Of a stretch of 64,000 nt of DNA, positions 53,571 through 61,035 are shown piece after piece. The stretch lies in the NCBI GenBank assembly GCA_964642725.1, contig CAZXQG010000005.1:1-64000 (forward strand), written 5' to 3'. Below the pieces are notes generated by a model. It did not search any database. It saw nothing but the letters and a program-made list of their open reading frames with translations, and was not told the origin of the DNA. The position numbers and the translations under genes are program-made. This stretch comes from JAGVPT01 sp964642725 (GTDB taxonomy: Bacteria; Bacteroidota; Ignavibacteria; UBA10030; UBA8401). Positions within the stretch are counted from its first letter, which is position 1. Every line of letters starts with the position of its first letter.

Positions 53571-53998
53571 AACCGAAGATTCTCATTCTCTGCACTGGCA
53601 ATTCCTGCCGAAGTCAAATGGCCGAGGGATTTCTGAAGTCATTGGATCCTTCACTTCATGTCTTTTCAGCGGGAACCAACCCCGCGGCGCGCGTCCATCC
53701 GCTCGCCTCAAAAGTGATGAAAGAAGTCGGTATAGACATCGGCGGCAATAAACCAAAGGATGTCGAGGAGTTTATCAACGATTCTTTCGATTACGTAATT
53801 ACAGTTTGCGATAATGCGAAAGAAACATGCCCTGTCTTCATTGGAAAGGTTCATCATAGATTACATATGGGATTCGACGATCCTGCTGAAGCCGTCGGAA
53901 CGGAAGAAGAAGTTGCGGCTGTGTTCCGGCGTGTTCGTGATGAAATAAGAAAAACGTTCACCAGATTCAATGAACAGAAGATCACAAAGGCATCATAG
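53567..53998 (+). CDS. arsC: Arsenate reductase, low-molecular-weight phosphatase type
   Basis: Reduces arsenate to arsenite. The 143-residue protein has the CxxxxxR phosphatase-like site C9-TGNSC-R15 and the redox pair Cys81 and Cys88 (TVCDNAKETCPV) of the thioredoxin-coupled class. It supplies arsenite to Acr3 and ArsM. ATGA overlap with arsM. Confidence 0.95.
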   Translation: MKPKILILCTGNSCRSQMAEGFLKSLDPSLHVFSAGTNPAARVHPLASKVMKEVGIDIGGNKPKDVEEFINDSFDYVITVCDNAKETCPVFIGKVHHRLHMGFDDPAEAVGTEEEVAAVFRRVRDEIRKTFTRFNEQKITKAS

Positions 53999-54095
53999 AG
54001 CAATTTGACAATCCATCATTAACAACATTAACAACGGAAGGCCCTTTGGGAAAGAAACAATTCTGTTTGCTTGCGTCCACATAGGATAAGAACTC

Positions 54096-55133
54096 ATGGA
54101 CAACATACGCAAGCAACTCTCACTGATTGATCGATACCTGACGCTTTGGATTTTTCTAGCCATGGGCTTAGGTGTCGGGCTTGGATCATCGTTGCCCCGC
54201 ATAGCGGATTTCTGGGACTCGTTAAGCTCCGGAACAACAAACATTCCGATCGCTATCGGGCTCATCCTGATGATGTATCCGCCCCTGGCGAAAGTAAAGT
54301 ACGAAGAACTCGGCGATGTGTTCAAGAATAGAAAAGTGCTTCTCCTCTCGCTTATTCAAAATTGGCTCGTCGGCCCGGTGTTAATGTTTCTTCTCGCAAT
54401 AATATTTCTGCATGGATATCCAGAATTCATGGCCGGACTGATCATAATTGGCCTGGCTCGCTGCATTGCCATGGTCATTGTATGGAACGAACTCGCTCAA
54501 GGCGATACGGAATACGCTGCAGGCCTTGTCGCGTTCAATTCGATCTTTCAAGTTCTTTTCTTCCCTCTGTATGCCTACTTGTTTCTGACGATCTTCCCTT
54601 CGTGGTTTGGGCTGCAGACATTCGTCGTCAATATCACCATCACCCAAATTGCAAAGAGTGTTTTCATCTATCTCGGCATTCCATTCTTAGCCGGAATGAT
54701 CACGCGATTCATACTGCTGAAACTGAAAAGTAAAGAGTGGTATCAAGAAACATTCATACCGAGAATTTCTCCCATCACGCTTATCGCTCTTTTGTTCACG
54801 ATCGTTGTGATGTTCTCTCTCAAAGGAGAATACATACTTAAAATTCCGCTTGACGTTGTTCGCATTGCGATCCCCCTTATTGTCTATTTCGTCACAATGT
54901 TCGGCATTTCATTCTATCTTGGGAGAAAGAGCGGGGCGGGATACGCAAAGTCAGCGACGCTATCTTTCACAGCAGCAAGTAATAATTTTGAATTAGCGAT
55001 CGCTGTTTCTATTGCCGTATTTGGAATTCATTCCGGTGTGGCATTTGCAGCGGTGATTGGTCCCTTGGTTGAAGTGCCGGTGTTGATATCGCTTGTAAAC
55101 GTGTCGTTGAGATTGAAGAAGAAATATTATTAA
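54096..55133 (+). CDS. acr3: Arsenite efflux permease Acr3
   Basis: Exports arsenite across the inner membrane. The 345-residue protein has about ten membrane segments. The conserved Cys of the fourth segment is Cys123 (GLARCIAMVIVWN) and the conserved Glu of the ninth is Glu299 (AASNNFELAIAVS), both essential in known Acr3 proteins. It lies 97 bases after arsC and is closed by a bidirectional terminator. Confidence 0.95.
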   Translation: MDNIRKQLSLIDRYLTLWIFLAMGLGVGLGSSLPRIADFWDSLSSGTTNIPIAIGLILMMYPPLAKVKYEELGDVFKNRKVLLLSLIQNWLVGPVLMFLLAIIFLHGYPEFMAGLIIIGLARCIAMVIVWNELAQGDTEYAAGLVAFNSIFQVLFFPLYAYLFLTIFPSWFGLQTFVVNITITQIAKSVFIYLGIPFLAGMITRFILLKLKSKEWYQETFIPRISPITLIALLFTIVVMFSLKGEYILKIPLDVVRIAIPLIVYFVTMFGISFYLGRKSGAGYAKSATLSFTAASNNFELAIAVSIAVFGIHSGVAFAAVIGPLVEVPVLISLVNVSLRLKKKYY

Positions 55134-55277
55134 CATGACAATTGTCCACTCGCACACTCAGTCTTCTCTTCTGCGGTAAGCTGCATGCCTTCGCAGTATG
55201 GCAATTCTTCCCTTTCACTCTGTGCAATCTTAATAACCAGGATGATACAATAAGAAAAATTCATAAACTCTCAAACA

Positions 55278-55308
55278 AAAAAGCCTCTCATAGACTGAGA
55301 GGCTTTTT
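55278..55308. terminator. Bidirectional intrinsic terminator
   Basis: AAAAAGCCTCTCA (55278-55290) pairs perfectly with TGAGAGGCTTTTT (55296-55308) over a 5-base loop. T-runs on both strands serve acr3 (plus) and bioY (minus). Confidence 0.92.
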
Positions 55309-55327
55309 GTTTTGCCAAAGAGCTTTT

Positions 55328-55915
55328 CTATGCAGGGAGCTTCCTATATCGTCTCGCAAACTCATTGTAGATCGCTGCTGCTGCTGAAAGCTTCAACAAA
55401 TCCCACCATGAAAAAATCAAAAATCCGCTGACAAGCGACTCCTCAAAATTATGGAGGTAAAAAAGATTCAGAAATGTTGCCCCGCTCGCAAAAACTACAA
55501 CAAGTCCTAAGAACATTACTGCGAAAGTCCACAAATATCCGGAACGGATTTGAATAAGATGTCCCACCAAGAGCGCCGCGATCGGGAAACTGAGCAGGTA
55601 TCCTCCCGACGGCCCAATCATTCGCGCGAAGCCAAAACTGCCGCCAAAAAAAACAGGCGCGCCGGCCATTCCAATGCCCAAGTACAACAGTTGGCTCAAC
55701 GATCCGTTGCGGCCTCCCAGGAATGCAGCTCCCAGCAGAACAAAAAATGTTTGCAACGTATATGGAACAGGTTGATGGGGAATCTCAGCTTGCGCTCCAA
55801 GAGCAGTCAGCGCAGCAAATACTACAATCCACACAGCCTGAACGAGGATGGTTGATTTTTCTCCCGTCAACGGCAATACCGTCGCACGTTGGAAAAATGG
55901 ACCTGTTGTTTCCAT
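55328..55915 (-). CDS. bioY: Biotin transporter BioY
   Basis: Substrate-binding membrane component of the biotin ECF transporter, 195 residues with about six membrane segments. The LGAQAEIPHQPVPYTLQTFFVLL segment (about 36-58) and the GPSGGYLLSFPIAALLVG region are BioY hallmarks. No ECF ATPase or T component is adjacent, so it works alone or with components encoded elsewhere. AGGAG with 5-base spacing favours the ATG at 55915; a GTG at 55936 overlaps the upstream hydrolase stop. Confidence 0.92.
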   Translation of the reverse strand: METTGPFFQRATVLPLTGEKSTILVQAVWIVVFAALTALGAQAEIPHQPVPYTLQTFFVLLGAAFLGGRNGSLSQLLYLGIGMAGAPVFFGGSFGFARMIGPSGGYLLSFPIAALLVGHLIQIRSGYLWTFAVMFLGLVVVFASGATFLNLFYLHNFEESLVSGFLIFSWWDLLKLSAAAAIYNEFARRYRKLPA

Positions 55916-55932
55916 CATGTCTCCTACTATTA

Positions 55933-56793
55933 TCACAAATGTTTATGAAACCAGGCGGAAGTTAATTCGAGAACTCGATTCATGGCCGGAGCCGGTTTTG
56001 TATACGGATGCCGCGCTCCATACATATGGCCAATTCCATCCAGAAGGATGAGATCAGTCAGCGTCTTATCTGAAACATCGTAGAGGCTTTTTACTTCTTC
56101 AATCGGAACCGGAATGTCGTTGGTTCCATGGATCAAAAGCAGCGGTTTCCTCAGATCGTGCACTGCCTGCTTTATATTTAGTCTCTCCCCATTTTTCTCA
56201 AGATCGTCGAGCAAGTCCGTCCGTAATCTGAACAAACTCTCTGGGTTAATGGACGGAAGTCCGACATACCCTTTTTCCCGCCACCGCTTTCGCTGTCCTT
56301 CTGTATACCGGTTAAAATACGAAACCGTCGACCATCCCGCAACGGCTTTGATTCTCTCATCTTCTTGAGCTTTGATGATCGCAATTCCGCCGCCCCGGGA
56401 ATGGCCTGCAATTCCGATCTTCGATTTGTCGATAATTGGACAATCAATTCGCCCCGTCGAAATTCCGTCCAGAATTGCTGCAACATCATCCAGCTCAAGG
56501 CTGAATGTATTGATTGAAAACTTTTCCCGTTCCGAAAACTTCCTGAAATTTTTCCCGATGCCATTATGAGAGAAATTGAAAACGATGGAGACAAAACCGG
56601 CTTCGGCAAAATACCGGCCTATCGCAGGAAACGGCCCCCAATCTTTGAACGCTTTGAAGCCGTGGCAAACGATGACAACGGCCAATTTTCCGCCTGCAGT
56701 TTCCGGCGCCTCTTTTCTCCACCTGATGTCCCCGTACAATTCAACTTCCGAGGACGTTGAAATTTGGAATACACGTTCAATGATTTCATCCAT
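55933..56793 (-). CDS. Alpha/beta hydrolase (dienelactone hydrolase-like)
   Basis: A 286-residue cytoplasmic alpha/beta hydrolase without signal peptide. The oxyanion region CHGFKAFKDWG (about 44-54), the nucleophile elbow GHSRGGG (Ser near 127), an acidic residue in HGTNDIPVP and the catalytic His near GIGHMYGARHP make a full triad. The substrate is unknown; an acyl-ester or peptide role is possible. It is upstream of and tight against bioY, so they probably share a message, but no biochemical link is evident. Confidence 0.82.
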   Translation of the reverse strand: MDEIIERVFQISTSSEVELYGDIRWRKEAPETAGGKLAVVIVCHGFKAFKDWGPFPAIGRYFAEAGFVSIVFNFSHNGIGKNFRKFSEREKFSINTFSLELDDVAAILDGISTGRIDCPIIDKSKIGIAGHSRGGGIAIIKAQEDERIKAVAGWSTVSYFNRYTEGQRKRWREKGYVGLPSINPESLFRLRTDLLDDLEKNGERLNIKQAVHDLRKPLLLIHGTNDIPVPIEEVKSLYDVSDKTLTDLILLDGIGHMYGARHPYTKPAPAMNRVLELTSAWFHKHL

Positions 56794-57113
56794 AGAAAAC
56801 CACTAAGAAAATAGCCAACAGTCGAGTGAATGTCAAGAAAGGGATCCTTGAGCGGCCCCTCTTGTGCAGGCTTCAGCGATGCATTAGTTTCATGATCAAA
56901 GCTCAAACACTATCGCGATGTGTATTTACAATATGCCTAGGGTCATGGTACCGCTCAAAATCTCCCCTTCAAAAAATTATTGACTCTTTTCGCGGTATTG
57001 CTTATATTTATAGGCTTAAAAGAAATGCTATTGAGAGTCTCCCGCCGTTGCGGGGCCAAGAAACCGGCCAGCTGAGCCGATACTCCAGTTCGTTCTTACG
57101 AAGTGAACCTCTC
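56794..57113. other. Intergenic region upstream of prs
   Basis: A 320-base gap between the divergent hydrolase and prs genes. The prs frame is open upstream to 56826, but the extension is not protein-like and precedes the family start. It holds the prs promoter at 56980-57008. No RNA gene is recognised. Confidence 0.55.
56980..57008 (+). promoter_or_regulatory. Sigma-70-type promoter of prs
   Basis: TTGACT (56980-56985) and TATATT (57003-57008) with a 17-base spacer, the same hexamers and spacing as at secD. It implies a leader of about 100 bases before the prs ATG and confirms that upstream ATGs are not used. Confidence 0.7.
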
Positions 57114-58067
57114 ATGTATCGATTAAGAGTTTTTTCCGGCAGGGCAAACCCCCAGTTGGCAGAACAGATTTCGAAAAATCTGGGCGAGGAATTGGGCAAA
57201 CTGGATATTCGGAACTTTAGCGACGGCGAACTTTGGGTCAAGTTCATTGACAATGTCCGCGGTGCCGACGTCTACATCATACAGCCGACGAATCCGCCCG
57301 GGGACAATTTAATGGAGCTTTTGCTGACGATCGACGCTGCGAAACGCGCCTCCGCGCGAAAGGTGACGGCCGTTATCCCGTATTTTGGCTACGCACGTCA
57401 GGATCGTAAGGATCAGCCGCGTGTGGCGATCACGGCAAAGCTCGTTGCTAATTTGTTGACGGAAGCAGGCGCCGACAGAATTATTACTATGGATTTGCAT
57501 GCGCCGCAGATCCAGGGATTCTTTGATATACCCGTTGACCATTTATATTCCTCCGTGGTCTTTGTTGATTACTATCGGAAGAAAAAGATTCCCGATTTGA
57601 CCGTCGTGTCCCCCGATGTGGGCGGAATCAAAATGGCCCGGGCATATGCAAAAAGGCTGGAAGCCGACTTGGTGTTGATCGATAAGCGCCGGCCGGCCCC
57701 AAACGAAGTTGAAGTCATGAACATCGTAGGCGAGGTCAAAGGAAGAAACGTCCTTATCGTTGACGATTTGATTGATACCGCAGGAACATTTACCAGCGCA
57801 GTCAAGACCCTGAAGGATGCCGGTGCAAAGGATGTGTACGGAGCGTGTACACACCCGATCCTTTCAGGAAAGGCAATGGATCGCATTAACGGCTCCCAAA
57901 TTTCCAAATTGCTCGTGACGGACACTATTCAGCTGAAGCAATCATCTTCGAGAATCGAAGTCATGTCCGTCGCAAAGATTTTTGCCGAAGCCATTCATCG
58001 CTCCTTCGACAACAAATCCATCAGTTCGCTTTTTGACGTTGATAAAGATAAAACCCAGGACGATTAG
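57114..58067 (+). CDS. prs: Ribose-phosphate pyrophosphokinase
   Basis: Makes PRPP from ribose 5-phosphate and ATP for nucleotides, His and Trp. The 317-residue protein has FSGRANPQLAE at the start, FSDGELWVKF, the flexible loop YGYARQDRK-like FGYARQDRKDQPR (about 93-105), ITMDLHAPQIQGFF and the PRPP loop VLIVDDLIDTAGTF (about 215-228). It starts the run prs-rplY-pth-rpsF-rpsR-rplI. ATG 57114 gives the normal length and lies after the promoter. Confidence 0.97.
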   Translation: MYRLRVFSGRANPQLAEQISKNLGEELGKLDIRNFSDGELWVKFIDNVRGADVYIIQPTNPPGDNLMELLLTIDAAKRASARKVTAVIPYFGYARQDRKDQPRVAITAKLVANLLTEAGADRIITMDLHAPQIQGFFDIPVDHLYSSVVFVDYYRKKKIPDLTVVSPDVGGIKMARAYAKRLEADLVLIDKRRPAPNEVEVMNIVGEVKGRNVLIVDDLIDTAGTFTSAVKTLKDAGAKDVYGACTHPILSGKAMDRINGSQISKLLVTDTIQLKQSSSRIEVMSVAKIFAEAIHRSFDNKSISSLFDVDKDKTQDD

Positions 58068-58088
58068 TTTTTCTAAAAGGAGTAAGAT

Positions 58089-58862
58089 ATGTCAGAAGTA
58101 GTTCTTCAAGCAGAAGTTCGCTCGCACGTCGGGAAACATATAAAGGCACTGCGACGCTCCGGGAAAATTCCGGGTGAATACTATTCGCGCGGTGAAAAGA
58201 ACATTCACCTTGCGGCGACTCCGCTTGGATTGAAGCCGCTCATCTACACTTCAGAAGCTCACATTGTAAGCCTGAAGCTTGACAACGGTGAATCAAAGAC
58301 GTGCGTGCTTCGCAACGTTCAGTTCGACCCCGTATCAGAATTACCAATCCACTTCGACCTGCAGGGCGTTCGCGCAGACGAAGAATTAACCATCGAGGTG
58401 CCTGTGATGCTCAACGGCACGCCGAAAGGCGTCAAAGACGGCGGGACCGTTCAGCATGTGATGCACCGACTCAAAGTATCCTGCTTACCGAAATTCATTC
58501 CCGATCATATTGAAGTAAATATTGCGGAACTTGGAATTAATCAGTCCATCCACATTCGCGATATTAAGGTCGACAATGTCAAGATTCTCGAAAGCGAATC
58601 CAGTACGATTGTCGCAGTTGTTCCTCCGACCATCTTGAAAGAGGAAACACCTGCCGACGCGGCTGCTGCAACTGCCATTGCCGAACCCGAAGTTATTGCT
58701 AAGGGCAAGAAGCCAGAAGAGGGTGAAGAAGGCGCGGAAGGTGCACCTGCCGGAGCAAAAGCGGCGGCACCGGGTGCAAAGGCGGCTCCAGCGGGCAAAG
58801 CGGCAGCACCCGCAGCAAAAGCTGCCCCGGCAGCTCCCTCTAAGAAGGAAGAAAAGAAATAG
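58089..58862 (+). CDS. rplY: 50S ribosomal protein L25 (CTC form)
   Basis: Binds 5S rRNA. The 257-residue protein is the longer CTC-type L25: an N-terminal 5S-binding domain (VRSHVGKHIKALRRSGKIPG, about 10-29), a beta domain (about 95-185, with VPVMLNGTPKGVKDGGTVQ), then an Ala/Pro/Lys-rich low-complexity tail (about 210-257) that is longer than usual. The linkage to pth downstream is common in many bacteria. Confidence 0.95.
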   Translation: MSEVVLQAEVRSHVGKHIKALRRSGKIPGEYYSRGEKNIHLAATPLGLKPLIYTSEAHIVSLKLDNGESKTCVLRNVQFDPVSELPIHFDLQGVRADEELTIEVPVMLNGTPKGVKDGGTVQHVMHRLKVSCLPKFIPDHIEVNIAELGINQSIHIRDIKVDNVKILESESSTIVAVVPPTILKEETPADAAAATAIAEPEVIAKGKKPEEGEEGAEGAPAGAKAAAPGAKAAPAGKAAAPAAKAAPAAPSKKEEKK

Positions 58863-58932
58863 TTTTGCGTTCGGTAGAAATATTTTTAATCTCTGTTCTT
58901 TGAAACGTTTTTCTTAATCAGCATCTCCCTCA

Positions 58933-59574
58933 TTGCAGAATTTCCTTGACGAAGAAGCAGATTCAGAGAAAATAGCATGCGTTGTCGGATTGGGAAACCC
59001 CGGCAAGCGGTATGGTCTGACGAGACACAACGTCGGCTTCAATGTTGTGTCGTCGCTTTCGCGCTCGCTACGGTCGCCCATGATAGAAGGCAACGGGGAA
59101 TTCTTTTTTTCTGAGTGTGCAATCGAAAGCCGGCGCTTTCTTCTGGCGACTCCGTCGACGTACATGAACGAAAGCGGAATGGCCGTCCTTCAACTGATGG
59201 ACCAATTCAATGTCGCGGCTTCGGACCTGCTGATCATCGTCGACGATTTTCAACTGCCGCTTGGGACTTTAAGAATTAGGGAAAACGGAAGCGACGGCGG
59301 ACACAACGGACTCGGCTCTGTCATTTACCATCTGCAAACGGATAATATTCCGCGATTGCGTTTGGGCATCGAAGGTCCGACATGTCCAACGGAAGATAGA
59401 AAGGAGTTAATGGCTGCCTACGTGCTTTCTCCATTTGATAAGGAAGAAATCCAGCGCTCTGAAATGATGATTACGCATGCATGCGACGCCGTGCTCGCTC
59501 TGGTTCTTCACGGAATTGAATTCGCTATGAACAATTTCAATAGATCGTTCTTAGACGATGACATGACAGTGTAA
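58933..59574 (+). CDS. pth: Peptidyl-tRNA hydrolase
   Basis: Releases tRNA from stalled peptidyl-tRNA. The 213-residue protein has CVVGLGNPGKRYGLTRHNVGF (catalytic His near residue 32), TPSTYMNESG, the catalytic Asp in VDDFQLPLG and the GGHNGLGSVI block. The only in-frame start before the conserved block is TTG 58933 (the frame opens at a stop at 58915), and no ribosome binding site precedes it. It follows rplY by 70 bases. Confidence 0.93.
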   Translation: MQNFLDEEADSEKIACVVGLGNPGKRYGLTRHNVGFNVVSSLSRSLRSPMIEGNGEFFFSECAIESRRFLLATPSTYMNESGMAVLQLMDQFNVAASDLLIIVDDFQLPLGTLRIRENGSDGGHNGLGSVIYHLQTDNIPRLRLGIEGPTCPTEDRKELMAAYVLSPFDKEEIQRSEMMITHACDAVLALVLHGIEFAMNNFNRSFLDDDMTV

Positions 59575-59575
59575 A

Positions 59576-59620
59576 TAAGTTTTAAGTATTAAGTTCTAAG
59601 TTTTACGCTATAAGTTTTGT
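59576..59620 (+). repeat. Short direct-repeat tract (TAAGTTTT-like)
   Basis: Between pth and rpsF the element TAAGTT occurs about four times in slightly varied forms within 45 bases. It looks like a degenerate AT-rich tandem array of unknown role. Confidence 0.4.
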
Positions 59621-59680
59621 TTATTTATCCATGTAATTGGTCGTAAATTTTTAACTTTTAATCTAAACTCAACACCCTGT

Positions 59681-59700
59681 TCCATCATAAAAGAGATGGA
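59681..59700 (+). promoter_or_regulatory. Hairpin in the rpsF leader
   Basis: TCCATC (59681-59686) pairs with GATGGA (59695-59700) over an 8-base loop, about 20 bases before the ribosome binding site of rpsF. It lies where S6:S18 autoregulatory leaders occur in other bacteria, but the S6:S18 consensus cannot be confirmed by eye. Confidence 0.3.
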
Positions 59701-59732
59701 GCCATCATTACACGTCCATAGGAGACATATCG

Positions 59733-60116
59733 TTGGAAAAAGAACACAAGATTTACGAGACGACATTTATCGTCAATGCGGCGCTTGATGACGCCCAGAT
59801 TGACGCCGTCATCGAAAAAGTCAAAGAAGTCATCGTGAAAAACGGCGGCGAGGTCCGCTCGCTGGAAAAATGGGGCCGCAAACGCCTCGCCTATACGGTC
59901 GACAAAAAAAACAACGGGTTCTACGCTTTCTTTGAATTCAAAGGTCCCGGCGACCTCATCGCCAAAATGGACCGGCATTATCAATTGGATGAGCAAATTA
60001 TCCGCTATTTGACGATCCAATTGGACAAGAAAGCGCTGAAAGCAAAAGAAATCGCCACTGCGCTCCTAAAAAGTCAAGCGGCGGCAGCACCCGGCGTCGG
60101 AGATGTAGTCGCTTAA
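59733..60116 (+). CDS. rpsF: 30S ribosomal protein S6
   Basis: A 127-residue ribosomal protein S6 of the central domain of the small subunit, which binds S18. The YETTFIVNAALDD start, the WGRKRLAYTVDKKNNGFYAFFEF segment (about 49-71) and the IIRYLTIQLD end of the core are present, followed by an Ala-rich tail. The start is TTG with AGGAG (59720-59724) 8 bases upstream. rpsR follows after 71 bases; no ssb gene lies between. Confidence 0.94.
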   Translation: MEKEHKIYETTFIVNAALDDAQIDAVIEKVKEVIVKNGGEVRSLEKWGRKRLAYTVDKKNNGFYAFFEFKGPGDLIAKMDRHYQLDEQIIRYLTIQLDKKALKAKEIATALLKSQAAAAPGVGDVVA

Positions 60117-60187
60117 CTTATCATAAAGTGGACAATTTCACCAAACTTTTTCGAAACCAGCAATAGAATTTAAAAGGAGAATTCACC

Positions 60188-60472
60188 GTGTTCCATCAAA
60201 GTCAAAATCGGCGAGGAGGCGACGACCGGCGGGAAAAGCGCGACTCGAATGCAATTCGAAAAAAACGCACATGCCGTTTCTGCGACTCGAAAGAAATCTA
60301 CATCGATTACAAGGACGAAAAAAAATTGTACCGTTTCGTCACCGAGCAAGGGAAAATAATTCCCAAGCGTATTACCGGTTCGTGCGCCAAACACCAGCGC
60401 CAATTGGTGAAGGCGATCAAGCGAGCACGGCATCTTGCGCTGCTCCCCTTTGTGTCCGACGCCATTAAATAA
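60188..60472 (+). CDS. rpsR: 30S ribosomal protein S18
   Basis: A 94-residue ribosomal protein S18. It has a basic N terminus, a CRFCDSKEIYIDYKD zinc-type pair (CxxC near residues 29-32), the FVTEQGKIIPKRITGSCAKHQR core and the closing IKRARHLALLPF. The start is GTG with AAGGAG 8 bases upstream. In the rpsF-rpsR-rplI operon. Confidence 0.96.
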   Translation: MFHQSQNRRGGDDRREKRDSNAIRKKRTCRFCDSKEIYIDYKDEKKLYRFVTEQGKIIPKRITGSCAKHQRQLVKAIKRARHLALLPFVSDAIK

Positions 60473-60502
60473 ATTGCACTCATTAAGAATGCTGGAGAAA
60501 GT

Positions 60503-60946
60503 ATGAAAGTCATTTTACGTCAGGATTATGAAAGCCTGGGAAAAATCGGCGAAGTCGTTGCAGTGAAGGACGGCTACGCGCGGAATTACCTTATTCCGAG
60601 GAGCATCGCGTACCGGGCAACGACAAGCAGCCTGCGCGCCCTGGAAGAAGAAAAGAAGCAACACGAACGGCAGGAACAAAAGCAGTTCAAGGAAGCGGAA
60701 AAACTCGGCGTTGAACTCGAAAAACTCTCCGTCACTATTCCGATGAAAGTCGGCGAGGATGACAAACTGTTCGGTTCCGTCACTTCCCAAATGATCGCCG
60801 ATGCACTGAAGGAAAAGGGATTCACGGTAGACAAGCGGACGATCGAGCTTGAAGAGCCGATCAAAACCCTCGGCATATTCGAGGTCCCCGTGAAACTTCA
60901 TACTAAAGTCAGTGCAAAAGCAAAAGTGTGGGTTGTCCGGGAATGA
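60503..60946 (+). CDS. rplI: 50S ribosomal protein L9
   Basis: A 147-residue ribosomal protein L9. The N-terminal domain (MKVILRQDYESLGKIGEVVA, then VKDGYARNYLIP) is joined by a long helix (about 45-75) to the C-terminal domain with LFGSVTSQMIADAL. It is the last gene of the ribosomal-protein run, followed by a terminator. Confidence 0.97.
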   Translation: MKVILRQDYESLGKIGEVVAVKDGYARNYLIPRSIAYRATTSSLRALEEEKKQHERQEQKQFKEAEKLGVELEKLSVTIPMKVGEDDKLFGSVTSQMIADALKEKGFTVDKRTIELEEPIKTLGIFEVPVKLHTKVSAKAKVWVVRE

Positions 60947-60966
60947 CCTGACAGTATCCCTTTTTT

Positions 60967-61006
60967 ATACCTGACGTCACGAAAGAGACGGTCAGGTATT
61001 TTTTTT
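60967..61006 (+). terminator. Intrinsic terminator after rplI
   Basis: ATACCTGACGTC (60967-60978) pairs with GACGGTCAGGTAT (60987-60999), one bulged G, followed by a long T-run. It lies only about 30 bases before argH. Confidence 0.85.
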
Positions 61007-61035
61007 ATCACAAACACTAGAGTGAGGACTTGTTC

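Noticed and set aside
54005..54033. Second promoter candidate before acr3 (TTGACA-N17-TTAACA)
   Set aside because: The -10 match is poor, and the operon layout can explain expression of acr3.
56826..57113. Upstream extension of the prs frame
   Set aside because: It precedes and spans a clear promoter (56980-57008), is not protein-like, and the family start is at 57114.
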